From Spirochaetales bacterium (GTDB lineage Bacteria > Spirochaetota > Spirochaetia > DTKZ01): a DNA stretch of 5,219 nt. Every line of letters begins with the position of its first letter. The stretch's first letter is position 1. The position numbers and the translations under genes are program-made. This document shows, in pieces, positions 1 to 5,219 of the stretch. The notes beneath the pieces were generated by a model that had not been told where the DNA came from, ran no database searches, and saw nothing but the letters and a program-made list of their open reading frames with translations. The stretch lies in the NCBI GenBank assembly GCA_017998025.1, contig JAGODW010000145.1:1-5219 (forward strand), given 5' to 3'.

Positions 1-225
1 ACCAATAATAGCGTTGCTCGTACGGGAAAAACTCTTACAGAGAGAATATTCTAATTCCCGGAAAGCGACCCACCCCTGTTCCTCCACCAGTTGATGAAAA
101 GAGTATCCCAAAACCGAATCCATTTCCTGGTCCAGGTCATAGAACTTTAATCCTAATTTTTTTGCAAGGTTTATTCCAAGGGAAGTTTTCCCTGAACCAA
201 TCATACCGCAGAAGTAAATATTCAT
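1..225 (-). CDS. aroK: Shikimate kinase-like protein (AroK family), N-terminal 75 residues, cut by window edge
   Basis: Shikimate kinase phosphorylates the 3-hydroxyl of shikimate with ATP in the cytoplasm, the fifth step of the chorismate pathway. The visible 75 residues begin MNIYFCGMIGSGKTSLG, a strand followed by a P-loop (GMIGSGKT, residues 7-14). FYDLDQEMD (28-36) matches the FYDSDQEIE region of E. coli AroK, giving the DxD pair (D30, D32) that binds Mg and shikimate. AFRELE (54-59) supplies the shikimate-contacting arginine (R56). NAIIG at the cut is where the strand leading to the family's GGG motif should begin. The usual GE before xxFR reads GW here. The ATG overlaps the livF stop as ATGA, with only a weak GGGAA sequence seven bases upstream, so translation is probably coupled to livF. 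Another small P-loop metabolite kinase is possible because the GGG motif, lid and C-terminus lie outside the window. Confidence 0.8.
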   Translation of the reverse strand, partial: MNIYFCGMIGSGKTSLGINLAKKLGLKFYDLDQEMDSVLGYSFHQLVEEQGWVAFRELEYSLCKSFSRTSNAIIG

Positions 226-938
226 GATACGATTCCCAGGTATGCACGGCGCACAACATCATTGTTCCGCAGGTTTTCGGACGTATCATGAAACCGAATT
301 GTACCGGTTTCCAAAACATAACCGTACGTTGACACCTGGAGGGCTACATTTGCGTTCTGCTCTACCAGAAGAATTGTCGTTCCTTGTTGATTGATCTGCA
401 GGATAAACTCAAAGATTTTATCCACAATTAAAGGAGCCAGACCCAGGCTGGGTTCATCCAGCAAGAGCAATTCAGGATTAGACATAGTTCCCCGGGCCAG
501 GGCCAGCATCTGCTGCTCTCCACCGGAAAGAGTTCCTCCTTCCTGTTTTCTTCTTTCTGCCAGGCGAGGAAACAGTCCGTATACCCTCTCGAGGTTTTTC
601 TTTACCTCCTTCTTATCGGAGAGAATATAAGCTCCTGCATACAGATTTTCCTCTACAGTTAGCTCAGAAAAGATCTTTCGTCCTTCCGGGACCTGACAGA
701 TACCGCAGTGTACTATTTCATGGGCATCTAAATTAGTAATCTCTTTTCCAGAAAAACGAACTGTTCCATCAACCGCCTTTACTAATCCAGTAATTGTATT
801 CAGGAGGGTGCTTTTGCCCGCGCCGTTCGCACCGATTAAGGTTACCAGGGAACCTTTTTCCACGTAAAGGGATATTCCTTTCAAAGCACGGATTGCCCCA
901 TACTGGACCACCAGATTTTCTATTTCCAGCAGCGGCAT
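222..938 (-). CDS. livF: Branched-chain amino acid ABC transporter, ATP-binding protein LivF
   Basis: One of the two cytoplasmic ATPases that power the LIV-type (HAAT) importer, pairing with LivG on the LivHM channel. The 238-residue product has the ABC motifs in order: A-loop tyrosine Y13 (QYG), Walker A GANGAGKS (36-43), Q-loop Q82 followed by VPEGRKIFSELTVEENL, signature LSGGEQQ (137-143), Walker B LLLLDEP (157-163, catalytic E162) and LLVEQN, where Q194 stands in the usual switch-histidine position. That glutamine and the PEGR/FSxLTVEENL stretch are typical of LivF rather than LivG. Length matches the family (about 235-240). The ATG at 938 is chosen because an AGGAGG lies eight bases upstream; the in-frame TTG at 944 would sit only two bases from it. 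The gap from the livG stop is two bases, and the stop overlaps the start of the kinase gene. Confidence 0.96.
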   Translation of the reverse strand: MPLLEIENLVVQYGAIRALKGISLYVEKGSLVTLIGANGAGKSTLLNTITGLVKAVDGTVRFSGKEITNLDAHEIVHCGICQVPEGRKIFSELTVEENLYAGAYILSDKKEVKKNLERVYGLFPRLAERRKQEGGTLSGGEQQMLALARGTMSNPELLLLDEPSLGLAPLIVDKIFEFILQINQQGTTILLVEQNANVALQVSTYGYVLETGTIRFHDTSENLRNNDVVRRAYLGIVS

Positions 939-940
939 CC

Positions 941-1702
941 TCAATTCCTCCTCTTCCCCAGATAAGCCTCGATTACCCGTTCGTTGGATTGTATCTCTGC
1001 AGCCGTTCCTTCTGCAATCTTTACCCCATAATCAATCACTGAAATGATGTCTGCAATGCTCATAATAAGTTTCATATCATGCTCTATAATAATGATGGTA
1101 AACCCTCTATCTCTAAGAGATCGGATAAAATCATCCAGTTCCGCTGTCTCTGTGGCATTCATGCCTGCCGCTGGTTCATCCAGTAGAAGCAGTTTTGGCT
1201 GGGAAGCCAGGGCTCGTGCAATCTCCAATTTTCTCTGTTCTCCATAGGGCAGATTGCGTGCATAAATATCCTTCTTTTTCTCCAAACCCGTCTGTTTCAG
1301 CAGTTCCATGCAGAGTTCTTCTATTTCCTTCTCTTCCTTCCGAAAATGCGAAGTTTTTAGAGCCGCATCCCACAACCTGCTCGTGGTAAGGAGATGAGTT
1401 CCCACTTTTACATTTTCCACTGCAGTAAGGTAGGGAAATAATCGAATATTCTGAAACGTTCGTCCAATCCCTTTCCGTACAATTGTGTGCGTGGGAAGAT
1501 TCCGAATGTCTTCTCCCTGAAAAAAAATCTTTCCTGAATCCGCCCGCTTCATTCCCGTAATACAGTTAAACAGGGTAGTTTTTCCGGCGCCATTCGGCCC
1601 GATTACTGCGTGGATGCTCCCTTGTTGGACGATCAAATCTACATCATTTATTGCTACGAGTCCGCCGAACTCTTTTCGCACCTTTCTCATTTCGAAGAAC
1701 AT
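941..1702 (-). CDS. livG: Branched-chain amino acid ABC transporter, ATP-binding protein LivG
   Basis: Second ATPase of the LIV importer, acting in the cytoplasm at the LivHM channel. The 253-residue product shows Walker A GPNGAGKT (35-42), Q-loop Q84 in GRTFQNIRLFP, a LivG-type signature LPYGEQRKLE (151-160) in place of LSGGQ, Walker B LLLLDEP (171-177, catalytic E176) and switch histidine H208 in IIEHDM. The insert between the Q-loop and the signature (about 100-150) is longer than in LivF and charged (RKEEKEIEE), as usual for LivG, and the C-terminal VIEAYLGK is a family ending. ATG at 1702 is preferred: an AGGAGG lies six bases upstream, whereas the in-frame TTG at 1705 would have only three bases. 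The livM stop and this ATG share a base (TGATG), so translation is probably coupled. Confidence 0.96.
   Translation of the reverse strand: MFFEMRKVRKEFGGLVAINDVDLIVQQGSIHAVIGPNGAGKTTLFNCITGMKRADSGKIFFQGEDIRNLPTHTIVRKGIGRTFQNIRLFPYLTAVENVKVGTHLLTTSRLWDAALKTSHFRKEEKEIEELCMELLKQTGLEKKKDIYARNLPYGEQRKLEIARALASQPKLLLLDEPAAGMNATETAELDDFIRSLRDRGFTIIIIEHDMKLIMSIADIISVIDYGVKIAEGTAAEIQSNERVIEAYLGKRRN
947..952 (-). promoter_or_regulatory. Ribosome binding site of livF, inside the end of livG
   Basis: AGGAGG, with a second overlapping purine-rich stretch before it, lies in the last codons of livG and ends eight bases before the ATG at 938. It would be only two bases from the in-frame TTG at 944, so the ATG is preferred. 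Confidence 0.85.
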
Positions 1703-2685
1703 CAACGGCCTCCTTTTCTCCGTTTTCCCCGAAACGTAGAAACAGGCTTTTCAAACACTCCCCGTACTCCCGCAAGGCCGCCTGGTTTCACTACGATTAT
1801 AAATATAAGAATAGCTCCATAAATCACCATCCGGAATTGTGCCAGGAACCGAAACACTTCAGGGAAGAGAACAAGGACTGCGGCTCCTATCAGAGGACCG
1901 ATAATGGATCCGGTGCCTCCCAGTGCAACCATTGTAAGAATGGCAAAAGATTCGTTTCCTCCAAATTGATCCGCACTAATAAACCGGGCAAAATGGGCAT
2001 AGAAGGCTCCTGCTAATCCTGCTAGAGCACAGGCCAGAGTAAAAGCGAGAGTCTTATATCCGAACAGGTGTATCCCCATATGAGATGCAGCAAGTTCATC
2101 CTCGCGTATGGCAATAAAGGCTCTCCCGATTCGGGAATGATAGATCCGATAAATGAAAACTACCACGAGGAAGGTAAACATAAGGATAAAGTAGTAGTAC
2201 CCAGCCTGAGAAAATCGTACTCCAAAAAAAGTGGGAATAGGGATCCCCGGTAATCCCATAGGGCCCCGGGTAAGAGAATCCCAGTTCAAAATTAAAATGC
2301 GGGTGATTTCACCGAATCCAAGAGTGGTAAATGCAAGGAAAGTCTGACGGAGCCTTAATGTAGCTACACCGATCAATACTCCAAAGAAAGCTGCTACTAT
2401 TCCTCCCATAGGCAGGGTAATCCAGAAAGGCCAGTTCAGGTTTAAGGCCAGCAACGCGGAAGTATAAGCCCCGATCCCGTAGAAAGCCCCATGTCCCAGG
2501 GAGAACATCCCCGTAAATCCAATCACGATGTTCAGGCTTGAAGCTAATACCATGTAAATCCCACACATGATAGCAATTCGCATGATGTAGGGATTCGGGA
2601 TAAAGAAGGGAAACCCGATTAAAAATATCATCCCCACGACAATGAGTATCTTTTTTAAGTGTGGAGAGGGCTTTGAAAATTTCAT
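1702..2685 (-). CDS. livM: Branched-chain amino acid ABC transporter, permease LivM
   Basis: Inner-membrane permease that with LivH forms the substrate channel. The 327 residues are strongly hydrophobic, with an N-terminal cytoplasmic patch (KFSKPSPHLKK) before the first membrane segment (about 13-30). Family landmarks are GFTGMFSLGHGAFYGIGAYT (56-75), the LRLRQTFLAFTTLGFGEI segment (110-127), GPMGLPGIP (141-149), the ATPase-contacting cytoplasmic loop RAFIAIREDELAASHMGI (188-205), and ALGGTGSIIGPLIGA (254-268). The tail (about 310-327) is basic and presumably cytoplasmic. The start has AGGAG four bases upstream; this site lies in the 11-base gap and runs up to the livH stop. The stop shares one base with the livG ATG. 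Its length is close to permeases lacking extra domains and shorter than E. coli LivM, which has an N-terminal extension. Confidence 0.95.
   Translation of the reverse strand: MKFSKPSPHLKKILIVVGMIFLIGFPFFIPNPYIMRIAIMCGIYMVLASSLNIVIGFTGMFSLGHGAFYGIGAYTSALLALNLNWPFWITLPMGGIVAAFFGVLIGVATLRLRQTFLAFTTLGFGEITRILILNWDSLTRGPMGLPGIPIPTFFGVRFSQAGYYYFILMFTFLVVVFIYRIYHSRIGRAFIAIREDELAASHMGIHLFGYKTLAFTLACALAGLAGAFYAHFARFISADQFGGNESFAILTMVALGGTGSIIGPLIGAAVLVLFPEVFRFLAQFRMVIYGAILIFIIVVKPGGLAGVRGVFEKPVSTFRGKRRKGGR
1709..1714 (-). promoter_or_regulatory. Ribosome binding site of livG, inside the end of livM
   Basis: AGGAGG, preceded by AAA, lies within the last codons of livM and ends six bases before the ATG at 1702. 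The site accounts for part of the basic, glycine-rich LivM tail (KGGR). It favours ATG 1702 over the TTG three bases earlier. Confidence 0.88.
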
Positions 2686-2689
2686 CGTA

Positions 2690-2695
2690 CTCCTG
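2690..2695 (-). promoter_or_regulatory. Ribosome binding site of livM
   Basis: CAGGAG sits in the 11-base livH-livM gap, next to the livH stop, and its AGGAG core ends four bases before the livM ATG at 2685. The spacing is slightly short but serviceable. Confidence 0.75.
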
Positions 2696-2696
2696 C

Positions 2697-3563
2697 CTAC
2701 ATTGCAGTCTTTTTGCCCAGCAATCCCTGAGGCCTGAACAATAAAAATCCTACGAGAATTACAAATCCGATAATATCCCTATATCCACCGGATACAATTT
2801 GAACTCCAAAATTCTCGATAATCGCGAGCAGGTAACCTCCCAGGATCGCTCCCGGTATGGAAGTTAATCCCCCAAATACTGCCGCAGCAAAAGATTTAAG
2901 GCCCTGGAGATTCCCCATTGTAGGATTCACGATATTGTAATAGACACTTCCCAGAACCCCTGCAATTCCTGCGACCGATCCTCCCAAAGAGAATGCAAAA
3001 GAAATGGTACGATCCACGTTGATTCCCATAAGTCCCGCGGTTTTAAAATCAAGGGAAACTGTACGAATAGCAAGGCCTACCTTTGTCTTGAACACAAGGA
3101 ACTGAAGAAAAAGAAGAATCGCTCCTGCAGTACCGATCAGAAAAATCTGGTACCAGACGATATCAGCTCCTCCCACTGAAAATGCTTTTTGTTCAAAGAA
3201 GGAAGGGACCGCTTTCGTTTCCGCACCGAACACAACATTAGCAATCTCGATCAGAAAAATAGAAAACCCTATGGTACAAATAAGGGATGCAATCCGGGCT
3301 ACTCCCCGGAGAGATTTAATGGCTACCTTTTCAATGAAAAAACCGATACACCATCCCGTTGCCATACCGGCAAAAATGGCGAGAAAAATATTCTCCGAAA
3401 CATACGTAATCGTAAGCCATCCGGCAAAGGCTCCCATCATGTATGTGGCGCCGGTAGCAAAATTCACCAGTCGCAGTACTCCATAGATAACCGCAAAGGA
3501 AATTGCCAGGAGAGCAAAAATGCTCCCCTGGGTAATACCATTGACCAACTGCTGAATAAGCAT
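2697..3563 (-). CDS. livH: Branched-chain amino acid ABC transporter, permease LivH
   Basis: Inner-membrane permease partner of LivM. From the ATG at 3563 the product is 288 residues and begins MLIQQLVNGITQGSIFALLA, aligning with the usual start of LivH proteins (QQxxNGxTLGSxYALIA). Further landmarks are VIYGVLRLVNFATG (25-38), the cytoplasmic coupling loop with GLMGINVDRTIS (177-188), LKSFAAAVFGGLTSIPGAILGG (about 222-243) and the C-terminal FRPQGLLGK (276-284). The reading frame extends ten codons further to a TTG at 3593, inside livK, but that adds a polar stretch not expected in the family and has no ribosome binding site. The chosen ATG has no visible Shine-Dalgarno either and lies ten bases after the livK stop, so it may depend on ribosomes finishing livK. 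The usual NFAHG is NFATG here. Confidence 0.95.
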   Translation of the reverse strand: MLIQQLVNGITQGSIFALLAISFAVIYGVLRLVNFATGATYMMGAFAGWLTITYVSENIFLAIFAGMATGWCIGFFIEKVAIKSLRGVARIASLICTIGFSIFLIEIANVVFGAETKAVPSFFEQKAFSVGGADIVWYQIFLIGTAGAILLFLQFLVFKTKVGLAIRTVSLDFKTAGLMGINVDRTISFAFSLGGSVAGIAGVLGSVYYNIVNPTMGNLQGLKSFAAAVFGGLTSIPGAILGGYLLAIIENFGVQIVSGGYRDIIGFVILVGFLLFRPQGLLGKKTAM

Positions 3564-3573
3564 AGAGATACGT

Positions 3574-4716
3574 TTATTTTTTATAGAGCTCAAACTTATT
3601 GTTTACGATCCATACCCGTGTATACTCTTTGATAGCGTCTCCGCTTTCGGTAAACGTAATGGATCCCGCTAAACCGGGGAAATTTTTTGTGGCTTGAAGA
3701 GCTTCCCGGATCTTGTCCCGGTCAAAGGATCCTGCCCTTTTCATTGCATCTGCCAAAAGCATCATGGAATCATACGCCAGGGCTGCATGGAAATTTGGCT
3801 TTACTCCGTACCGTTTCTGAAATTCTGTTACGTATGCCTGGATTTCTGGCCGGGGGTCGTCGGTAAAGAAGCTAACCACCGTATAGAGATTATTTACGGA
3901 ATCGCCTCCAAGCTTAAGTAGCTGCTCTGAGTAGAGGGAGCTTGGACCGACAACCGGAAGGTTCCATCCTAATTTCGCCCGCTGATTGCTGATCGCAGCC
4001 CCATCGTTGTACATGGCAGCCATGAACAAGGCATCCGGATTGGAAGCGCGGAGTTTTGTCAAAATTGCCGTAAAGTCTTTTTCTCCGTCAAAGTACTTTT
4101 CCACAGCCGTGATTGTTCCTCCCAGTTTCTTGAAACTTTCTGTAAAGTATTTGGCTGTATCCACGCCCCAATCGTTATTGATATGAATCACCGCGATCTT
4201 TCGGAATCCAAGCAGGTTGTATGCATAATCTGCTACAAAAGGCTGTTCCCCTGCCTGGGTACCTACGATGCTAAAACTCCATTTGGATCCCGGGGCAAAT
4301 TTCGTATGGCTCGAAGTTGGAGATAACTGCACCATACCTGCCTGATCATAGATCGGCTGTGCCGCGAGGCAGCAGGTACTGGTGAAATCCCCGATCTGTG
4401 CTACGATCCGTGGATCGGATGTCCATTTCTGGGCTAGCGTAGCAGATTCCTTTGGATCCCCCTTTGAGTCACCCACCAGAACCGCCAGTTTGCGCCCTAA
4501 CACTCCCCCTTTTGCATTGATCTGATCAATAGCCATTTCTACCGACCGTTTAAAGTTATTTCCATATTCTGCATAATCCCCTGTAATCGGTGCAGTAAGG
4601 GCTATATATACAGTCTCATCTGTCTTTGCCGCCTCTTGCTTTCCGCCGGCAGAAACACTAAAAACGATCCCCAGCACAAGCGCCCCTATACTTAACCGTT
4701 TTCTAAGTCTGCTCAT
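3574..4716 (-). CDS. livK: Branched-chain amino acid ABC transporter, substrate-binding protein LivK-like
   Basis: Periplasmic type I binding protein (Peripla_BP_6 family) that delivers its ligand to LivHM. The 380-residue product has a signal peptide: basic MSRLRKR, hydrophobic core IGALVLGIVF, then SVSA before GGKQEAA, so cleavage probably follows A23. No cysteine is near the cleavage site, so it is not a lipoprotein. Mature landmarks are IALTAPITGDYAEYGNNFKRSVEMAI (38-63), INAKGGVLGRKL (66-77), GDFTSTCCLAAQPIYDQAG (109-127; the ST is at the position that contacts the ligand carboxylate in this family), LSPTSS (131-136), NNDWGVD (180-186), and YNDGAAISNQRAKLG (236-250). ATG at 4716 has AGGAGG six bases upstream; the in-frame TTG at 4743 has none. 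As first gene of the operon it follows the 4717-4860 promoter region. Exact ligand (Leu/Ile/Val, other amino acid or amide) cannot be read from sequence. Confidence 0.93.
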   Translation of the reverse strand: MSRLRKRLSIGALVLGIVFSVSAGGKQEAAKTDETVYIALTAPITGDYAEYGNNFKRSVEMAIDQINAKGGVLGRKLAVLVGDSKGDPKESATLAQKWTSDPRIVAQIGDFTSTCCLAAQPIYDQAGMVQLSPTSSHTKFAPGSKWSFSIVGTQAGEQPFVADYAYNLLGFRKIAVIHINNDWGVDTAKYFTESFKKLGGTITAVEKYFDGEKDFTAILTKLRASNPDALFMAAMYNDGAAISNQRAKLGWNLPVVGPSSLYSEQLLKLGGDSVNNLYTVVSFFTDDPRPEIQAYVTEFQKRYGVKPNFHAALAYDSMMLLADAMKRAGSFDRDKIREALQATKNFPGLAGSITFTESGDAIKEYTRVWIVNNKFELYKK

Positions 4717-4722
4717 TCCATG

Positions 4723-4728
4723 CCTCCT
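4723..4728 (-). promoter_or_regulatory. Ribosome binding site of livK
   Basis: AGGAGG ends six bases before the ATG at 4716. It settles the start: the longer in-frame reading from a TTG at 4743 would lie upstream of this site and would put extra residues (MVNFLRRHG) ahead of an already complete signal peptide. Confidence 0.88.
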
Positions 4729-4747
4729 AAGAAAGTTTACCAATCTG

Positions 4748-4780
4748 GTATACGCTCCGTACCAACGGTAGTAGCGTTAC
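4748..4780 (-). promoter_or_regulatory. Nested dyad (operator or stem-loop candidate) over the promoter
   Basis: On the minus strand, GTA-ACGCT (4780-4773) is answered by AGCGT-A-TAC (4756-4748): a five-base perfect arm plus three more pairs past a single bulged A. Inside it, TACC (4770-4767) pairs with GGTA (4763-4760) around a GTT loop, leaving AC and CGG as the internal loop. The structure covers the candidate -10 and the start point, so it fits a dimeric repressor's operator better than an RNA hairpin, since RNA starting near 4758 would contain only one arm. The pairing is seen in the sequence; the role is inferred. Confidence 0.4.
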
Positions 4781-4793
4781 ATAGCATTGTCAA
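4765..4793 (-). promoter_or_regulatory. Candidate sigma-70-type promoter for the liv operon
   Basis: A perfect TTGACA lies at 4793-4788 on the minus strand. Seventeen bases further on is TACCGT (4770-4765), which keeps the T, A and final T of the TATAAT consensus but is otherwise poor. The T-rich tract just upstream of the -35 box resembles an UP element. Transcription would start near 4758 and give a leader of about 40 bases before the livK ATG. A strong -35 with a weak -10 is a common design in regulated promoters. The -35 is seen directly; the -10 assignment is inferred from spacing. Confidence 0.55.
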
Positions 4794-4860
4794 GTAAAAA
4801 AATAAAGAATAAAAACGCAAAAGAAAATAGGATAATCGACGCAGAAGCAGGCGTACCGAT

Positions 4861-5219
4861 TCAGGAGAACACCTTTTGGAGGGTCTGATACCGCTGGAGG
4901 ATCCCCTTGCTTTTTTCAATCGTGCGGACATTATAAGCCAGAGGATTGGGCAACACTGCAGCCAGCCTGCAGTACTGATCAACGGTAAGCCTCTCTGCAC
5001 TTTTCCTGTAGTAGACTTCTGCTGCTTTTCCGATTCCAAAGATCCCAGGCCCCCATTCTATAAAATTGAGGTAAAGCTCCATGATCCGTTGTTTCGGAAC
5101 AAACGCGTCCACTTCCAGCGCAATGAGAACTTCCATATACTTACGGAAGTAGTTCTTATGAGGGGTGAGAAACAAGGTGCGGGCCAATTGCTGGGTAATG
5201 GTACTTCCGCCAAAGGCTA
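4861..5219 (-). CDS. mtgA: Monofunctional peptidoglycan glycosyltransferase (GT51, MtgA-like), C-terminal part, cut by window edge
   Basis: GT51 enzymes polymerise lipid II into glycan strands at the outer face of the inner membrane. The window holds the last 118 residues, in frame from base 5217. They start AFGGSTITQQLARTLFL, the conserved second GT51 motif, then FRKYMEVLIALE (24-35) with the second catalytic-site glutamate of the RKxxE motif, PKQRIMELYLNFIEWG (41-56), and GIFGIGKAAEVYYRK (58-72) followed by LAAVLPNPLAYN (85-96). The protein ends 22 residues later, so there is no transpeptidase domain, which separates it from class A PBPs. The FIEWGPGIFGI stretch is like E. coli MtgA. The catalytic glutamate of the first motif (EDxxFxxH) and the N-terminal membrane anchor lie outside the window. 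It is on the same strand as the liv genes but separated by 144 bases with its own promoter candidate, so it is probably a different unit. Confidence 0.92.
   Translation of the reverse strand, partial: AFGGSTITQQLARTLFLTPHKNYFRKYMEVLIALEVDAFVPKQRIMELYLNFIEWGPGIFGIGKAAEVYYRKSAERLTVDQYCRLAAVLPNPLAYNVRTIEKSKGILQRYQTLQKVFS

Larger units (their letters stand above)
4717..4860 (-). other. Intergenic region between mtgA and livK (144 bases)
   Basis: This is the only sizeable non-coding stretch in the window. Reading on the minus strand, it begins with a short mixed segment after the mtgA stop, then a strongly T-rich tract (about 4831 down to 4795, including a run of seven T at 4802-4796). A consensus -35 box, a nested dyad and the livK ribosome binding site follow. 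The T-rich tract could act as an AT-rich upstream promoter element, or as a poor U-tract ending mtgA transcription. I see no small ORF with a ribosome binding site and no recognisable structured RNA family in it. Confidence 0.7.

Noticed and set aside
137..319. A 60-codon minus-strand frame across the livF-kinase junction
   Set aside because: Out of phase with both livF and the kinase gene, both of which have conserved motifs there.
1651..2016. A 121-codon open frame on the plus strand opposite livM and the start of livG
   Set aside because: Antisense to conserved LivM sequence, with no domain or ribosome binding site evidence.
3189..3632. A 147-codon open frame on the plus strand opposite livH and the end of livK
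   Set aside because: Its product is polar and low in recognisable structure, has no family resemblance, and lies wholly antisense to well-conserved permease codons. It is a shadow frame.
1910..4460. Repeated GGATCC-type hexamers in livM and livK
   Set aside because: They occur at coding positions (mainly Gly-Ser, Asp-Pro and reverse readings) with irregular spacing and no shared flanks, so they look like codon-usage coincidence rather than a repeat family.
4640..4716. LivK as a lipoprotein
   Set aside because: No cysteine follows the hydrophobic core; the first cysteines are at residues 115-116. A standard signal-peptidase cleavage after SVSA fits better.
4795..4860. Intrinsic terminator after mtgA
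   Set aside because: There is a T-rich tract, but the only hairpin near it is a four-base ACGC/GCGT stem with an eight-base loop, separated from the T run. This is too weak to call.
4737..5039. A 100-codon minus-strand frame spanning the end of mtgA and the intergenic region
   Set aside because: It overlaps the clearly conserved GT51 frame out of phase, runs through the promoter region and has no recognisable product.
1..5219. CRISPR array, insertion sequence, tRNA/rRNA or phage signal
   Set aside because: I found no regularly spaced repeats, terminal inverted repeats, transposase or integrase motifs, or tRNA-like cloverleaf. Nearly all sequence is explained by conserved housekeeping-type genes.

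Overview
The window is a compact, ordinary-looking chromosomal stretch in which every supported gene lies on the minus strand. Read in the direction of transcription, from high to low coordinates, it holds: the C-terminal 118 residues of a monofunctional GT51 peptidoglycan glycosyltransferase (mtgA-like, cut by the window edge); a 144-base intergenic region with a candidate promoter and a nested dyad; a complete five-gene branched-chain/hydrophobic amino acid (HAAT/LIV) ABC importer in the order livK-livH-livM-livG-livF; and the first 75 residues of a shikimate-kinase-like gene whose ATG overlaps the livF stop.

The five transporter genes form one set. LivK is the secreted binding protein that captures the ligand, LivH and LivM form the membrane channel, and LivG and LivF are the two ATPases. 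Gaps are 10, 11, -1 and 2 bases, followed by a 4-base ATGA overlap into the kinase gene. This is strong evidence for one polycistronic, translationally coupled unit that continues past coordinate 1. Several genes have an in-frame TTG upstream of the likely start. Shine-Dalgarno spacing (livK, livG, livF) or family length (livH) supports the internal ATG, and those starts are used here. livH is the only transporter gene with no visible Shine-Dalgarno sequence.

Organism: a bacterium of moderate GC content (estimated by eye, a little under half). An MtgA-type enzyme points to a diderm envelope. The mature start of LivK, with AGGKQEA straight after the signal peptide and no lipobox cysteine, resembles binding proteins I associate with spirochaetes. 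That assignment is an inference from memory and is weak.

I see no mobile element, CRISPR array, RNA gene or defence locus, and no previously undescribed system. The points worth a second look are modest: the shikimate-kinase-like gene fused into the liv operon, the nested dyad over the promoter, the missing ribosome binding site of livH, and a few residue-level departures from family patterns.
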